DNA of 64,000 nt from a virus. Made by a program: the position numbers and the translations under genes. Position 1 is the stretch's first letter, and the number at the start of each line of letters is the position of its first letter. The notes beneath the pieces were generated by a model. It was given only the letters and a program-made list of their open reading frames with translations, had not been told where the DNA came from and ran no database searches. This document shows positions 48,997 to 57,743 of the stretch, in pieces. The stretch spans positions 92,276 to 156,275 of IMG/VR virus record IMGVR_UViG_3300022188_000006; one strand, given 5' to 3'.

Positions 48997-50003
48997 CACA
49001 GCCCCCTTATGCAGGAAATCACGAGGTCGAAGAACTCCGGGTCCTGCGAAGCAAACTCCTGCGGGTCATACATGAGTCGTTCCATGCCGCAGGAGAGCAC
49101 TTCCATGCCAGCTCCTTCTTCTGTGTCTCCTTCCGACTTGCCATACAATCTGCCTGTGTACTCGCGTCCGCCCTTTTCTACCCATTTGTCCGGTTTGTAT
49201 CTGTATTTTCCAATTAGCGGTGATGTTTCCTCTATGACCTCGTCGTCTTTGGTCCTTTCATGGAAGAAGCGCTCAACAGCGTCTCTGATAGCTTTGTTCT
49301 GATGCCATAAGTGGTGCATGTACTCGTGATAAAGGTCATCTTCGGTTTTGTCTATGGTGGCCTCCTTGGCGTAGGCTAGCAATATGACCGGTCCCTCGTA
49401 ATCCACTGGATCATTGCGTGTCCCTCGTTTTCCCCGAGCGTCGTACAGGCTGAACCTGTCTACGTCAATACTGACCGGTTTTGTCTCCAACTGGGAGAAA
49501 ACATCTGCGGAGATCATCCTGGAAAGCGTTTCCATAGCAGGCGCAATTTTTGCCATCCTAGCTTTCGCCAATTCAGGATTGGGCAACCACTCGTGCCGCA
49601 ACTTGATGGCATCGCTGAGTGGTTTTCGCTCCAATTTGGCCGGGTCCCTCACGGAAAGGCTGGCTACTAGGCGCCTTCTTCTCAAAGCGTCTGCTGCTTG
49701 GAACTCTGCAGCGGCTTGAAGGGCAGTCACACTGTCAACCTTTCCTGCGGCTTGTCCCTCAGAAGCACGTTCGTAGTTTTCCTTTGCCTGGCGGTACTCG
49801 GCAACTTCCTCTGGTGTCATATAATTCGCGAGGTCAGAAGCGAAATCCAGGAAATGCTCCCGGACCTGGGAAGGAGATTGTATCTTCTTGGCAGTTGCTT
49901 CGGAAACGCGCGTCCAGCCGGTATCGGTGCGGACCCATGGCTCGGGTTTCCCGCCGGGGCCAGTCTTCCAGTTTCTGATTTCGCCTACACGAGCCGGTTT
50001 CAC
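48996..50003 (-). CDS. Zinc metallopeptidase-like late-type protein
   Basis: 335 residues. YHEYMHHLWH (about residue 224) is an HExxH zinc motif, followed by a GAGMEVLSCGMERLMYDP segment with a candidate third-ligand Glu. The N-terminus (VGEIRNWKTGPGGKPEPWVR, then TDTGWTRV) has the aromatic/basic motif seen in other virion-like proteins here. It may cleave a virion or host protein. GTG start overlapping the metK stop (GTGA). Confidence 0.72.
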   Translation of the reverse strand: MKPARVGEIRNWKTGPGGKPEPWVRTDTGWTRVSEATAKKIQSPSQVREHFLDFASDLANYMTPEEVAEYRQAKENYERASEGQAAGKVDSVTALQAAAEFQAADALRRRRLVASLSVRDPAKLERKPLSDAIKLRHEWLPNPELAKARMAKIAPAMETLSRMISADVFSQLETKPVSIDVDRFSLYDARGKRGTRNDPVDYEGPVILLAYAKEATIDKTEDDLYHEYMHHLWHQNKAIRDAVERFFHERTKDDEVIEETSPLIGKYRYKPDKWVEKGGREYTGRLYGKSEGDTEEGAGMEVLSCGMERLMYDPQEFASQDPEFFDLVISCIRGL

Positions 50004-51124
50004 GCGGCACTCGCCTCCGCAAGAAGAGCTTCGGCCAGGGTCGGCCGTTCCCAGGAATAGAACCCGGGATGACCGAAGTGCCCATAGACCGAGGTATCAT
50101 AGTAGATGGGCTTGCGCAAATCAAGACACTTGATAATCCCGGTAGGGCTGAGGTCAACCATCTCCGGAAGAACGCGGGAAAGTATGGAATCCATCTCGCG
50201 TCCGGCGTCGGTCTTCACAAAAACGGACAGGGGCCGCTCGACGCCAATCGCATAGGAAAGTTGAACTTCGCACTCCCCTGCGAGTCCTGCAGCGACAACA
50301 TTGAGGGCCAGCCAGCGGGCCATGTAGGCGGCGGACCTGTCGACCTTTGTGGGGTCCTTGCCGGAAAATGCGCCACCACCATGGCGCGCCCAGCCACCAT
50401 AGGTGTCGACGATGATCTTCCGACCTGTCAGCCCGCAGTCACCAGCAGGCCCACCAATAACGAACTTGCCGGTTGGATTGATGAGAACCCTCTTCGGCTG
50501 GAAGTAATCCTGGAAGACCTGGTCTATGACGGGCTGCAGCAGGTCGGGAACGTGCTTGGTAAGATCGGGATGATGTTGGACGCTGACGAGCAAACTCTCC
50601 ACCGAGACGGGGTGATTATCATCGTCGTAGGCAACGATAATCTGGACCTTGCCATCGGGCCAGATGCCATGAATGTCCGCTTGGTCAATGGCCCGACAAA
50701 GACGCTGGCAGAGGTAAATGGGCAGCGGCATGTAAGCGGTCGTCTGGTTGGTCGCGTAACCGAACATGAGGCCCTGATCGCCAGCTCCACCGGCATCAAC
50801 CCCCTGAGCAATGTCTCTGGACTGGGCGACCAACTTCGACGCTACGGGAAGCGTCTCCGGGTCCATTCCATAGCTTGCTTCGGTATACCCGGCGTCGGAA
50901 AGAACGGAATGAACAACGACGGCGGGGTCGACTTTTCCTGCGGAAGTGACTTCTCCGGCGACAACGGCCAGATGGCCGGTGATCATGGTTTCGCAGGCTA
51001 CTCTGGACAGCGGATCCTGCTCAAGGAGAGCATCCAGGACACCATCGGAAATGGAATCGGCCAGCTTGTCCGGATGACCGCGACGCACACACTCTGAAGC
51101 AAACAGAAAGCCATTGTTATTCAT
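50000..51124 (-). CDS. metK: S-adenosylmethionine synthetase
   Basis: 374 residues from the ATG at 51124 (AAGGAG 7 nt upstream), matching the family's usual length. GHPDKLADSISDGVLDALL at the N-terminus, GAGDQGLMFGYA and GGGAFSGKDPTKVDRSAAY are the ATP/Met-site and phosphate-binding motifs, all intact. It makes SAM from methionine and ATP. In this phage SAM could feed the DNA methyltransferase (63 kb) and the radical SAM enzyme (59 kb), or overcome a host SAM shortage. An SAM-producing gene is rare in phages; SAM-degrading enzymes are the more familiar strategy. Confidence 0.96.
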   Translation of the reverse strand: MNNNGFLFASECVRRGHPDKLADSISDGVLDALLEQDPLSRVACETMITGHLAVVAGEVTSAGKVDPAVVVHSVLSDAGYTEASYGMDPETLPVASKLVAQSRDIAQGVDAGGAGDQGLMFGYATNQTTAYMPLPIYLCQRLCRAIDQADIHGIWPDGKVQIIVAYDDDNHPVSVESLLVSVQHHPDLTKHVPDLLQPVIDQVFQDYFQPKRVLINPTGKFVIGGPAGDCGLTGRKIIVDTYGGWARHGGGAFSGKDPTKVDRSAAYMARWLALNVVAAGLAGECEVQLSYAIGVERPLSVFVKTDAGREMDSILSRVLPEMVDLSPTGIIKCLDLRKPIYYDTSVYGHFGHPGFYSWERPTLAEALLAEASAA

Positions 51125-51392
51125 TGCCTTGCTCCTTGTTTTTGTGCTCAACACCGTCCGGGCCAACGATGTCGAACATCTTCTGCTCGTCGTAATCAGG
51201 TTTGCGTTTCTTGAACTCCTCGTAGGCCCACTGGACGAAGCGGTAGAGCACTCGCGGGCGACTGGTGCCCAGGAAACGGGCGACAGCAGAAATAATGACG
51301 TAAGTTTCTGCATCGACGTTGAGGGTGCGATTCCGATATCGCTTCGGAGCGCGCAATAACTCGTCGAGGTGATCCGTGTGTTGTTCGGTCAT
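51117..51392 (-). CDS. Hypothetical protein upstream of metK
   Basis: 91 residues from the ATG at 51392 (AAGGA 9 nt upstream). RYRNRTLNVDAETYVIISAV, then ARFLGTSRPRVLYRFVQW (about 17-56) looks like a ribbon-helix-helix or HTH DNA-binding region; the rest is charged. Overlaps the metK start by a few bases, so it may regulate metK (inference). Confidence 0.6.
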   Translation of the reverse strand: MTEQHTDHLDELLRAPKRYRNRTLNVDAETYVIISAVARFLGTSRPRVLYRFVQWAYEEFKKRKPDYDEQKMFDIVGPDGVEHKNKEQGNE

Positions 51393-51406
51393 GGCAGTTG
51401 TTCCTT

Positions 51407-52699
51407 TCATACTACTAAACCTAAGCGCGGAAGAAGCTTTTCTACAATGTACTCTTCCTGTTTTTTTGAGCGGTTGTCGACAAAGAATCCACAGGCAGCC
51501 AAAAACGCCTGGACAGCCGTGGTCCGCGCCGAGGTACACTCGTTTGCGGGAAGATAAAGGAAAAGCTCTGACTTCAAGTTGGAGAAGAGAAGCGGTGGAT
51601 GGTTGGTGTTGGAGAAGAACATGACCTCCATAATGTCCAGTCCGAAGATCTCTTGCAGAACAGTTTTCGCCTGCTTCGCAAGACCGCGCCGGTACTCAGT
51701 GAGCGGTTCGAGAGCAAGATCCGACTTTGCGGCGTAGCCGAGTGCATCCTCGGACGGAATACCGTCTTTGGCGAGCATCTCCGAAAGCTTGTCAGGAAGA
51801 CGAACGGGGGTCCGTCCAGACGCCTTCACAGACTGGGCGACGTTTTCCGACGGATTGAAGCAGAGCATGCCATCAGGAAAGGCTTCATCAAACGCTTCTC
51901 GCCACTTCTGAACGACCGACTTATTCCAGTCGTGGTAATACAAATCGCGCTCAATAAGCTTCTCCTGCGTGTTGGTGACGGCTTTGATAAACTCTACACG
52001 TCTTTCTAGGCTGCAGGTAGCCAAAAGCTCGGCTATGGCCCAGCGAATGTCTGAGACCGTAGCGGTCCTTGACTCTGTGAGGTTTAAGTCGAAGAGGTCG
52101 TAGTCATACAGAGAGGACACAGGAAGCTCGGTCACAAAGATTCCCTGTTTGTAGATGCGACACTTTTCGCCGAGTCTGGAATAAATGCGACCGGTGCCGG
52201 TTTCCTCGATCAGGCCGGTGGAGCGGATGTAGTATTCCAGGTTGTCGACGACCTGCCGGAGGCGGGGAGTAATCTGGATAAAAACGCGCGAGCACCCAGG
52301 CTCACCTACCGGATCTTCGTCTGCTAGGCGAAGGACGTGGGATCCCTCATCAGCGGCATTCGCGAAGAACTCGCGGAGGATAAGCCAGTGGTCGTTCCAG
52401 TCGTGCTTACCGAAATCGGTAGTAATTGAAGTTGGAATCACTTCGTCTTCGACGAGAACGTCAATTCGCTGTGTACGCCTGCCACGAAACTCAGTCGGTA
52501 TCTGGCAAAACTCAATCCTCTTAGTGCCAGAAAAGACCACAACTTCAACTCCTTCGCGTGCTGCCAAAGCGACAGAGTAGTTGAGCCCGCTGCCAAACAT
52601 ACCGATTGGATCATCGATCTCCTTGACGCTTATGCCTAAAAGGCTGAAGGCGCGCGGGTCGATTTCACCAGCATTCTGAATAAGCACCCACTTGGACAC
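51407..52699 (-). CDS. GHKL-type ATPase-like protein
   Basis: 430 residues. IGMFGSGLNYSVALAAREGV (about 32-51) resembles the glycine-rich ATP-lid motif of Hsp90/histidine-kinase ATPases, and LREFFANAADEG (about 107-118) the N-box (E…N-A-x-D-E). In canonical GHKL proteins the N-box precedes the glycine motif; here the order is reversed, suggesting a circular permutation. The rest is unassigned. GTG start with AGGAG 6 nt upstream, in a predicted hairpin (52704-52752). Confidence 0.6.
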   Translation of the reverse strand: MSKWVLIQNAGEIDPRAFSLLGISVKEIDDPIGMFGSGLNYSVALAAREGVEVVVFSGTKRIEFCQIPTEFRGRRTQRIDVLVEDEVIPTSITTDFGKHDWNDHWLILREFFANAADEGSHVLRLADEDPVGEPGCSRVFIQITPRLRQVVDNLEYYIRSTGLIEETGTGRIYSRLGEKCRIYKQGIFVTELPVSSLYDYDLFDLNLTESRTATVSDIRWAIAELLATCSLERRVEFIKAVTNTQEKLIERDLYYHDWNKSVVQKWREAFDEAFPDGMLCFNPSENVAQSVKASGRTPVRLPDKLSEMLAKDGIPSEDALGYAAKSDLALEPLTEYRRGLAKQAKTVLQEIFGLDIMEVMFFSNTNHPPLLFSNLKSELFLYLPANECTSARTTAVQAFLAACGFFVDNRSKKQEEYIVEKLLPRLGLVV

Positions 52700-52703
52700 G
52701 GAA

Positions 52704-52752
52704 ATCTCCTGTAGAAGTTCCTGTTTTCTACACTAAACTTCCGACAGGAGAT
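52704..52752 (-). promoter_or_regulatory. Leader hairpin that would hide the ribosome-binding site
   Basis: In the 56-nt gap before the GHKL-type gene, ATCTCCTGT (minus strand, 52752-52744) pairs perfectly with ACAGGAGAT (52712-52704), which contains the AGGAG site. A nested GAAGTT/AACTTC stem (52741-52736, 52719-52714) lies inside with a 16-nt loop. This would block initiation unless opened, so it is a candidate translational switch or thermometer. Confidence 0.55.
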
Positions 52753-52755
52753 GTT

Positions 52756-55608
52756 TCAACCTGATTGCTTGAGAAGCCATTCCTGTTGGGGAGATTCGGC
52801 ATCACCGTAAATCACGGTTGGGAGCTTCGTAAAGGCCACCTCGCCAGGCCAACGGCTGCAGAATTCCCAGTCGTGGGCGTAACCAACTTCTTCCCGAGAC
52901 TTCCACCAGCCAGACGTAAGCACGATGTGTTTCCTGTGTAGCATACAGCTCGTATCGACCTGGCCACGCTCTTTCCTTTTGAATATCAGCGGAACGGAGT
53001 TTGACTCTAATTCCATGGAAGAAATGACGCCGGAGGTTGCTGGGGAGAGAAGGGAAACCAGCGAAGACAGATGGTTAGGCTTCCAGCGGTTGTCATCATC
53101 GAGGTAAGCGATCAGTGGAAATCTGGAGGCAGCAATGCCGACGTTCCGCGGGTAAGCACCACCAGCACCATGATTGGTGTCAAGAGAAATAACCCACAGC
53201 AGTAAGCGGAGAGAATCGGGAATCTGAATAAGCGTCTCCGGAACCGGCCCTCCGTCATTGACAACAAGAACTTCGAAGGGGAAATAGTCCTGAGCCAAAG
53301 CCGACTCAAGAGCCTTTAGAAGCTTCTGTGGTCTGTTGTGGGTAGGAATGACCACAGAAACTCCGGGGCCAAAATGAACCTGCGGTATAAGGTGGTTGCG
53401 CGGATGCCGGTAGGTAAAAACAGGGAAACCATCAAGGAGCAAATCCGAGTGATCACAGCCAAGTTCATTGTACCAGATTGCGTTTCGGTCGCGCCGGGCC
53501 TGATCGTGAGCCGAAAGATCGTGGAGGATGAAAATGTCGTCCTTGATGAGAATCTGTCTTTCGCCTCCTATCAGTTTTTCGTGGACCGGAAGCTTCCAGC
53601 GGAGCGCGTTTGTCATGCGGAAAAGATAAGGTTTTGGCACCCACTCCTTGTCATCGCTGTCCTTGAGGCGGAGGTGCAGAACGTCATATGGAAAGCAGTC
53701 GCTGATCTCTACCAGTCTGGAAAGAATCTCTTGCGGAGGAATCTCGTCTGGATCCTGCATGACCACCATATCACCTGGCTTAGCGAAGACAGAAAGGGCA
53801 GCGTTGCGCTGTTCTGCGAAGTTAGTGAACTTTCGCTCGGAATAATAAACGCCGTTGGCAGAAGCCCACTCCTTGGTTCCATCCGTAGAACCGGAATCAA
53901 GGATACAAATAGAATCGACCCCGGCTTCCCTGTACATGGGAACAATCCGTTCCAGCTGTGGCCGTTCATTCAAGGTGATCATGATGAGACTTAGCCGGTG
54001 TCTGAGTGCAGGAACGGCAGGAACAGAGGCTTTCTTGTTGTCTGATATGCAAGGAACAAAGCTCTCCATCACAACCTCTGTCTGCGGCTGAATCTTCTTG
54101 AGGTAAGCTGCCAAGGAACACAGCGGATCATGAAACCAACAGGGCAGATAGTCGATAGACGCATCCGGCGGGAGATAAACAAGCGACGGATTGTCAGCAG
54201 CCGATGCCTGAAAAACGATGGGCTTGTCGGAGCAGCGCGCAAAAATGTCCTGGAAGGAATTACCAGAGATAGGAATTTTGAGAGAGGGGTGCACGATCAG
54301 AGTGGCCTCGGTGGTTCCAGCAAGCAGGAGGCGTAGAAGGTCAGCCATCGAAGGTTGGTCCGACTTGTCGAACTCTGGACAAGAAACACCGGCCGCTACC
54401 CTGCCGGTCCAAGATGAAATATACCCCAAAACAAGCGAACCTTCGGGGACTGGACAGCAGACGCGAATGTCTCGGTCAGTGCTGACCGAAACGACCGGCC
54501 GGTTGTTGGAACCAGAAAGGCGCTCAGAGTTTACACGCTCAAACTCGGTGCGATAGTGTTGGCGACCAAGAGCCAGATGGTCCTGGATTGCCTTGTTGCG
54601 GAGGAAGGTGGTATTTTTCCAGGAGTCATGGTAGCGATAGAGGTAGAGCATCTTGTCGAGGTGCAGACACTTCGAATACAGGAAGAACCGTGCAAAGAGA
54701 TCCCAGTCATCTGCCACAGGTAGATTCGGGTTGTAGCCGCCAAGTTCGCGGAAGATACTCGCGCGAAAAGCGCGGACATGGTTAGGCCCAACTGTAAGGA
54801 ACCAAGCGAACTGCTGATCAAAGCCATCCCCGAAGCGGTCATAAATGTTCGGATTCACAGCTTCTTTGTAGACCTTACCACGGTACTCGGTGTCGCGGTA
54901 CCGCTGGCGCCAGAAGTCGTCAGTGAACTGCTGCGGGCTGCCATCCGGAAAAAACGAGGCGCAGTTGCTGTAGACCATGCCAACGTCCGGGTTAGCCTGA
55001 AAGGCAGAGACAACCTCTTGCAGAGCATCGTCGGCGAGCATGTCATCGTGGTCCAGCTCAACAAGAAACTCACCGCGGGCCAGCCGGGTGGCCACGTCCT
55101 TGCTGTATCCAATCTTTCCCTGATGCGGCATGAGGAATGGCCGAACCCGAAAGTCTTCCTGGGCCAGACTCATGATACGCTCCGCGGTTCCATCTGTGCT
55201 TCCATCATCGACCACGCACCACTCCCAGTTCGAGTAGGTTTGCTCTCTGAGTGACTGGTAGGTGTCGCGGAGCAGGTCTCCAGTGTTGTAGGTACAGGTA
55301 TACACAGAAACGAGTGGGAAGTCAGCGTCGTGAGGATGAGGGGACCAGATGTTGAATGAGTAGCACTGCTCAACAGCTCGACAGACATCTTCCGAAGGGC
55401 TGTTCGGGGGAACGTCGATCCAGCGTTTCCTGAGGGCGAACGGTGCTCTGGAGAGAACAGAAGGCAAATTGCCGGAAGTAACAACGACATCCGGCCGAAA
55501 CCCGGCAACGTCAAGGAATATCCGGCGCGGGTCCTCGTTGACCATGGTGTCGTAGGGAAGATGAAAATCGCAGCCAACCAAAAGCACCTTGATACCGGAT
55601 ACAGACAT
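52756..55608 (-). CDS. Triple glycosyltransferase fusion (three GT-A domains)
   Basis: 950 residues. GT-A domain 1 (about 98-330): VSVYTCTYNTGDLLRDTYQS, VVDDGSTDGT, ELDHDDML. Domain 2 (about 545-740): LSLIMITLNERPQLERIV, LDSGSTDGT, MQDPDEIP. Domain 3 (about 770-945): VSVVIPTHNRPQKLLKALES, VVNDGG, AYLDDDNRW. Each has a DxD-like metal site. About 200 residues between domains 1 and 2 resemble no family I recognise. GT2-type enzymes transfer sugars from nucleotide donors; with the collagen-like fibre in the same phage, virion glycosylation is plausible. AAGGG before the ATG. Confidence 0.92.
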   Translation of the reverse strand: MSVSGIKVLLVGCDFHLPYDTMVNEDPRRIFLDVAGFRPDVVVTSGNLPSVLSRAPFALRKRWIDVPPNSPSEDVCRAVEQCYSFNIWSPHPHDADFPLVSVYTCTYNTGDLLRDTYQSLREQTYSNWEWCVVDDGSTDGTAERIMSLAQEDFRVRPFLMPHQGKIGYSKDVATRLARGEFLVELDHDDMLADDALQEVVSAFQANPDVGMVYSNCASFFPDGSPQQFTDDFWRQRYRDTEYRGKVYKEAVNPNIYDRFGDGFDQQFAWFLTVGPNHVRAFRASIFRELGGYNPNLPVADDWDLFARFFLYSKCLHLDKMLYLYRYHDSWKNTTFLRNKAIQDHLALGRQHYRTEFERVNSERLSGSNNRPVVSVSTDRDIRVCCPVPEGSLVLGYISSWTGRVAAGVSCPEFDKSDQPSMADLLRLLLAGTTEATLIVHPSLKIPISGNSFQDIFARCSDKPIVFQASAADNPSLVYLPPDASIDYLPCWFHDPLCSLAAYLKKIQPQTEVVMESFVPCISDNKKASVPAVPALRHRLSLIMITLNERPQLERIVPMYREAGVDSICILDSGSTDGTKEWASANGVYYSERKFTNFAEQRNAALSVFAKPGDMVVMQDPDEIPPQEILSRLVEISDCFPYDVLHLRLKDSDDKEWVPKPYLFRMTNALRWKLPVHEKLIGGERQILIKDDIFILHDLSAHDQARRDRNAIWYNELGCDHSDLLLDGFPVFTYRHPRNHLIPQVHFGPGVSVVIPTHNRPQKLLKALESALAQDYFPFEVLVVNDGGPVPETLIQIPDSLRLLLWVISLDTNHGAGGAYPRNVGIAASRFPLIAYLDDDNRWKPNHLSSLVSLLSPATSGVISSMELESNSVPLIFKRKERGQVDTSCMLHRKHIVLTSGWWKSREEVGYAHDWEFCSRWPGEVAFTKLPTVIYGDAESPQQEWLLKQSG
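54472..54489. repeat. Dispersed palindrome copy 5 (in glycosyltransferase gene)
   Basis: TCGGTCAGTGCTGACCGA, the complete 18-bp form in the opposite orientation (TG centre) to copies 1-4. Minus-strand codons read Val-Ser-Thr-Asp-Arg. Confidence 0.8.
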
Positions 55609-55662
55609 TGTAGCCCTTTCAAAGAAGTCTTCGTTCCAGGTTAATTAGTTGGCACTCAAGAA

Positions 55663-56631
55663 CTAATCAGCAAACGAAGACAGCTTCGGGTATTGCTTCG
55701 GCAGCGCCTTCAGCCCGTCCACCCACAGAACGGGGACATTGGACGTAACGGCCGAGACAATCATCTTGAATACGGTCTGCCAGGTAACGTGTGGTGATGG
55801 CTCGAACACCAGCCAAGAGAACGGGTCAACGTTGAGTTCGATGTGCGACGAATCGCCGGGCTTGATGACCGCGACGCAATGAAACCGAACTGCGTATGCT
55901 GCCGTTTCCGCGCGCGTGGCATCCGTCTGGTGTGTAATGTCGAACAGAGCGAAGACGTTTTGCGGAGGCTCATCGACCTGCTGCATGGCAGGGAGATATG
56001 GACACAGGAAAACCCAGTCTGTCAGGCGGCCACAGAAGCCGAGAAAACCATCCAGATCCAGATCCTGGTTGTGCTCGACGTAGACCAGACAATCCGAAAG
56101 AGAAGAGGAAGGAGGCGAGGGTGCTGTGAAAGAGGTGTTGTCACGGAGGGTGTGTGACTTGCACAGCCAAGGCACCCACGGTCTGGGGTACTGGGGAGCA
56201 AAAGCCGGTTGGTGGTCGTTGGATTGTCTCGTCTGGTACGCTTCACGTTCCCGTAGAAGGTTTTGCAGTTGCGAAGCAGATGGCTTGTCCCCAAACCTTG
56301 TTCTCGCCTCCTCCCAAATTTCCTTTCGGATGTCCGGGTCTTTGATCTTGGTCAGCGGGCGCACCTGGCCTTCGCTGACCGGGTCGCCGTCTAGCTCCTC
56401 TGCGACTTTAGCAGAAGCAATGAGGCGATACGCATGCGCGCGCCCCATATTCCACCGCTGCTTGCAGTACTCCGAGAAAGTCTGGTACTGTTCCCGGTAA
56501 AGCTGCTGCTCCTTGATCTTCAAGAGGGCCGTACCGACCTCCACAAACGAGCGCATACCACGCCTGATCACGCCTTCGTAACGGCGCAGTTCGGCACGTT
56601 CGGTGGTGGTGAGTCCGTTACGTTCGCTCAA
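55663..56631 (-). CDS. DUF3102-like N-terminus, unknown C-terminal domain
   Basis: 322 residues. Residues 17-110 (YEGVIRRGMRSFVEVGTALL, then YQTFSEYCKQRWNMGRAHAY) resemble the helical DUF3102-type domain of the protein at 32645-33466. After a Pro/Ser-rich linker the C-terminal 160 residues are alpha/beta (CLVYVEHNQDLDLDGF, FEPSPHVTW, VPVLWVDGL). TTG start; no clear ribosome-binding site. Possibly a DNA-associated enzyme; not assigned. Confidence 0.6.
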   Translation of the reverse strand: MSERNGLTTTERAELRRYEGVIRRGMRSFVEVGTALLKIKEQQLYREQYQTFSEYCKQRWNMGRAHAYRLIASAKVAEELDGDPVSEGQVRPLTKIKDPDIRKEIWEEARTRFGDKPSASQLQNLLREREAYQTRQSNDHQPAFAPQYPRPWVPWLCKSHTLRDNTSFTAPSPPSSSLSDCLVYVEHNQDLDLDGFLGFCGRLTDWVFLCPYLPAMQQVDEPPQNVFALFDITHQTDATRAETAAYAVRFHCVAVIKPGDSSHIELNVDPFSWLVFEPSPHVTWQTVFKMIVSAVTSNVPVLWVDGLKALPKQYPKLSSFAD

Positions 56632-56680
56632 TGTTAGCGTCCAGGTTGACTATCTCACTATACGGACGGGAAGCAGATTT

Positions 56681-57319
56681 TCAAGCTGTTTTCCTGCCGG
56701 AGATACCGTCAGCGAAGTAAGCACAGCGCGACGTGTCACGCTCCATCTTGAAAATCGAGCGGATCAAAGGCTCAGCTACACCGCGGATGACCAATGTTCT
56801 TCGACTCTTCAGACCAAGCGGCGCCACAGCGAGTGCGACCGTTCGCGATTTCCCCATGAAGTAGCGGCAGAAACCAATCCTGGAGAAATCGGGAAGAGAA
56901 GCCAGGAAATCGTCTACAGTTTTGGCCAGGTGAGGCTGCGGGCACGAGGCTCTCAACACCATGAGCAAGATATGCACTTCGTCACCAGGCCAGTCCAAGA
57001 GTGTAGCTCCGGTATTCCTGTAGAGTCTGGCTGTGGAGGTAGATGCCTCGTAAGCGAAGCCAACATCGCGCCAACGCAGGCGCCGGAGGACAACTTGCCC
57101 AAAGACACGGGTGCCGCGGAGGGTGTCGCGAAATTCCCGCCACGGAAACGAGACTTTCTCACGAACAAAGGCCGGATCTAGGGAAACCTGATAGCTGAAC
57201 TCAGCAGGCTCACCTGTGCCCTTTCGGCAAGCCACGTGCCCCGGACAAAACCAGTTTCCCATGATCCGAACAGCGAACTCGCACTTGGGGGCAGCTATGC
57301 ACTCTGTGTATTCGACCAC
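56681..57319 (-). CDS. Hypothetical protein with Cys pairs
   Basis: 213 residues from a GTG at 57319 (GGAG 5 nt upstream); a TTG at 57361 has none. The N-terminus has C…C…C-x7-C (AAPKCEF…WFCPGHVAC), possibly zinc-binding; the rest is alpha/beta with VALAVAPLGLKSRRTLVIRG. No family recognised. Confidence 0.6.
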   Translation of the reverse strand: MVEYTECIAAPKCEFAVRIMGNWFCPGHVACRKGTGEPAEFSYQVSLDPAFVREKVSFPWREFRDTLRGTRVFGQVVLRRLRWRDVGFAYEASTSTARLYRNTGATLLDWPGDEVHILLMVLRASCPQPHLAKTVDDFLASLPDFSRIGFCRYFMGKSRTVALAVAPLGLKSRRTLVIRGVAEPLIRSIFKMERDTSRCAYFADGISGRKTA

Positions 57320-57714
57320 GGATTCTCCAGGACCGGTTTCAGGATGGACGGGATTTGGCAAAGAACGTAGTCGGACTGCATCTTCTTACGTACAATCGTC
57401 GCTCCAACAACAGAAATCTCGCCTGACACGTCTACTGCGACAACTGCGCGGTGCTGGTTGCTGTAGATGTAGAAGCACCTCAGCAAGTGCTGACCAGGTT
57501 CGATTCTGAATTTCACTGTGTCGTAAAGCCAGGGAGCAACTTCCATCCTCAAGTAGTGAACAAGGGCATCCGGTTGTTCGACAGGCTGCCAGCCGCACCC
57601 CTGCTCTAAGAGATGCTTTCTCCAGGAGGGGTCAGAGTAACGAACAATCAAACCGATGTTATGCAGGGCCATGGCCATGGCACGCTCTTGCCAAGTGCAT
57701 TGGACGGCTTCCAT
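57295..57714 (-). CDS. Hypothetical protein
   Basis: 139 residues from the ATG at 57714 (GAGG 7 nt upstream). WLYDTVKFRIEPGQHLLRCF and AVVAVDVSGEISVVGATIV suggest a small beta barrel. Overlaps the next gene by 25 nt. Unrecognised. Confidence 0.6.
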   Translation of the reverse strand: MEAVQCTWQERAMAMALHNIGLIVRYSDPSWRKHLLEQGCGWQPVEQPDALVHYLRMEVAPWLYDTVKFRIEPGQHLLRCFYIYSNQHRAVVAVDVSGEISVVGATIVRKKMQSDYVLCQIPSILKPVLENPWSNTQSA

Positions 57715-57743
57715 CACGTGCCCTCAATGTCCAGGGAAATCCA

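Noticed and set aside
50069-51097. 342-codon plus-strand ORF antisense to metK
   Set aside because: metK on the minus strand has every conserved motif; the antisense frame is a codon-bias shadow.
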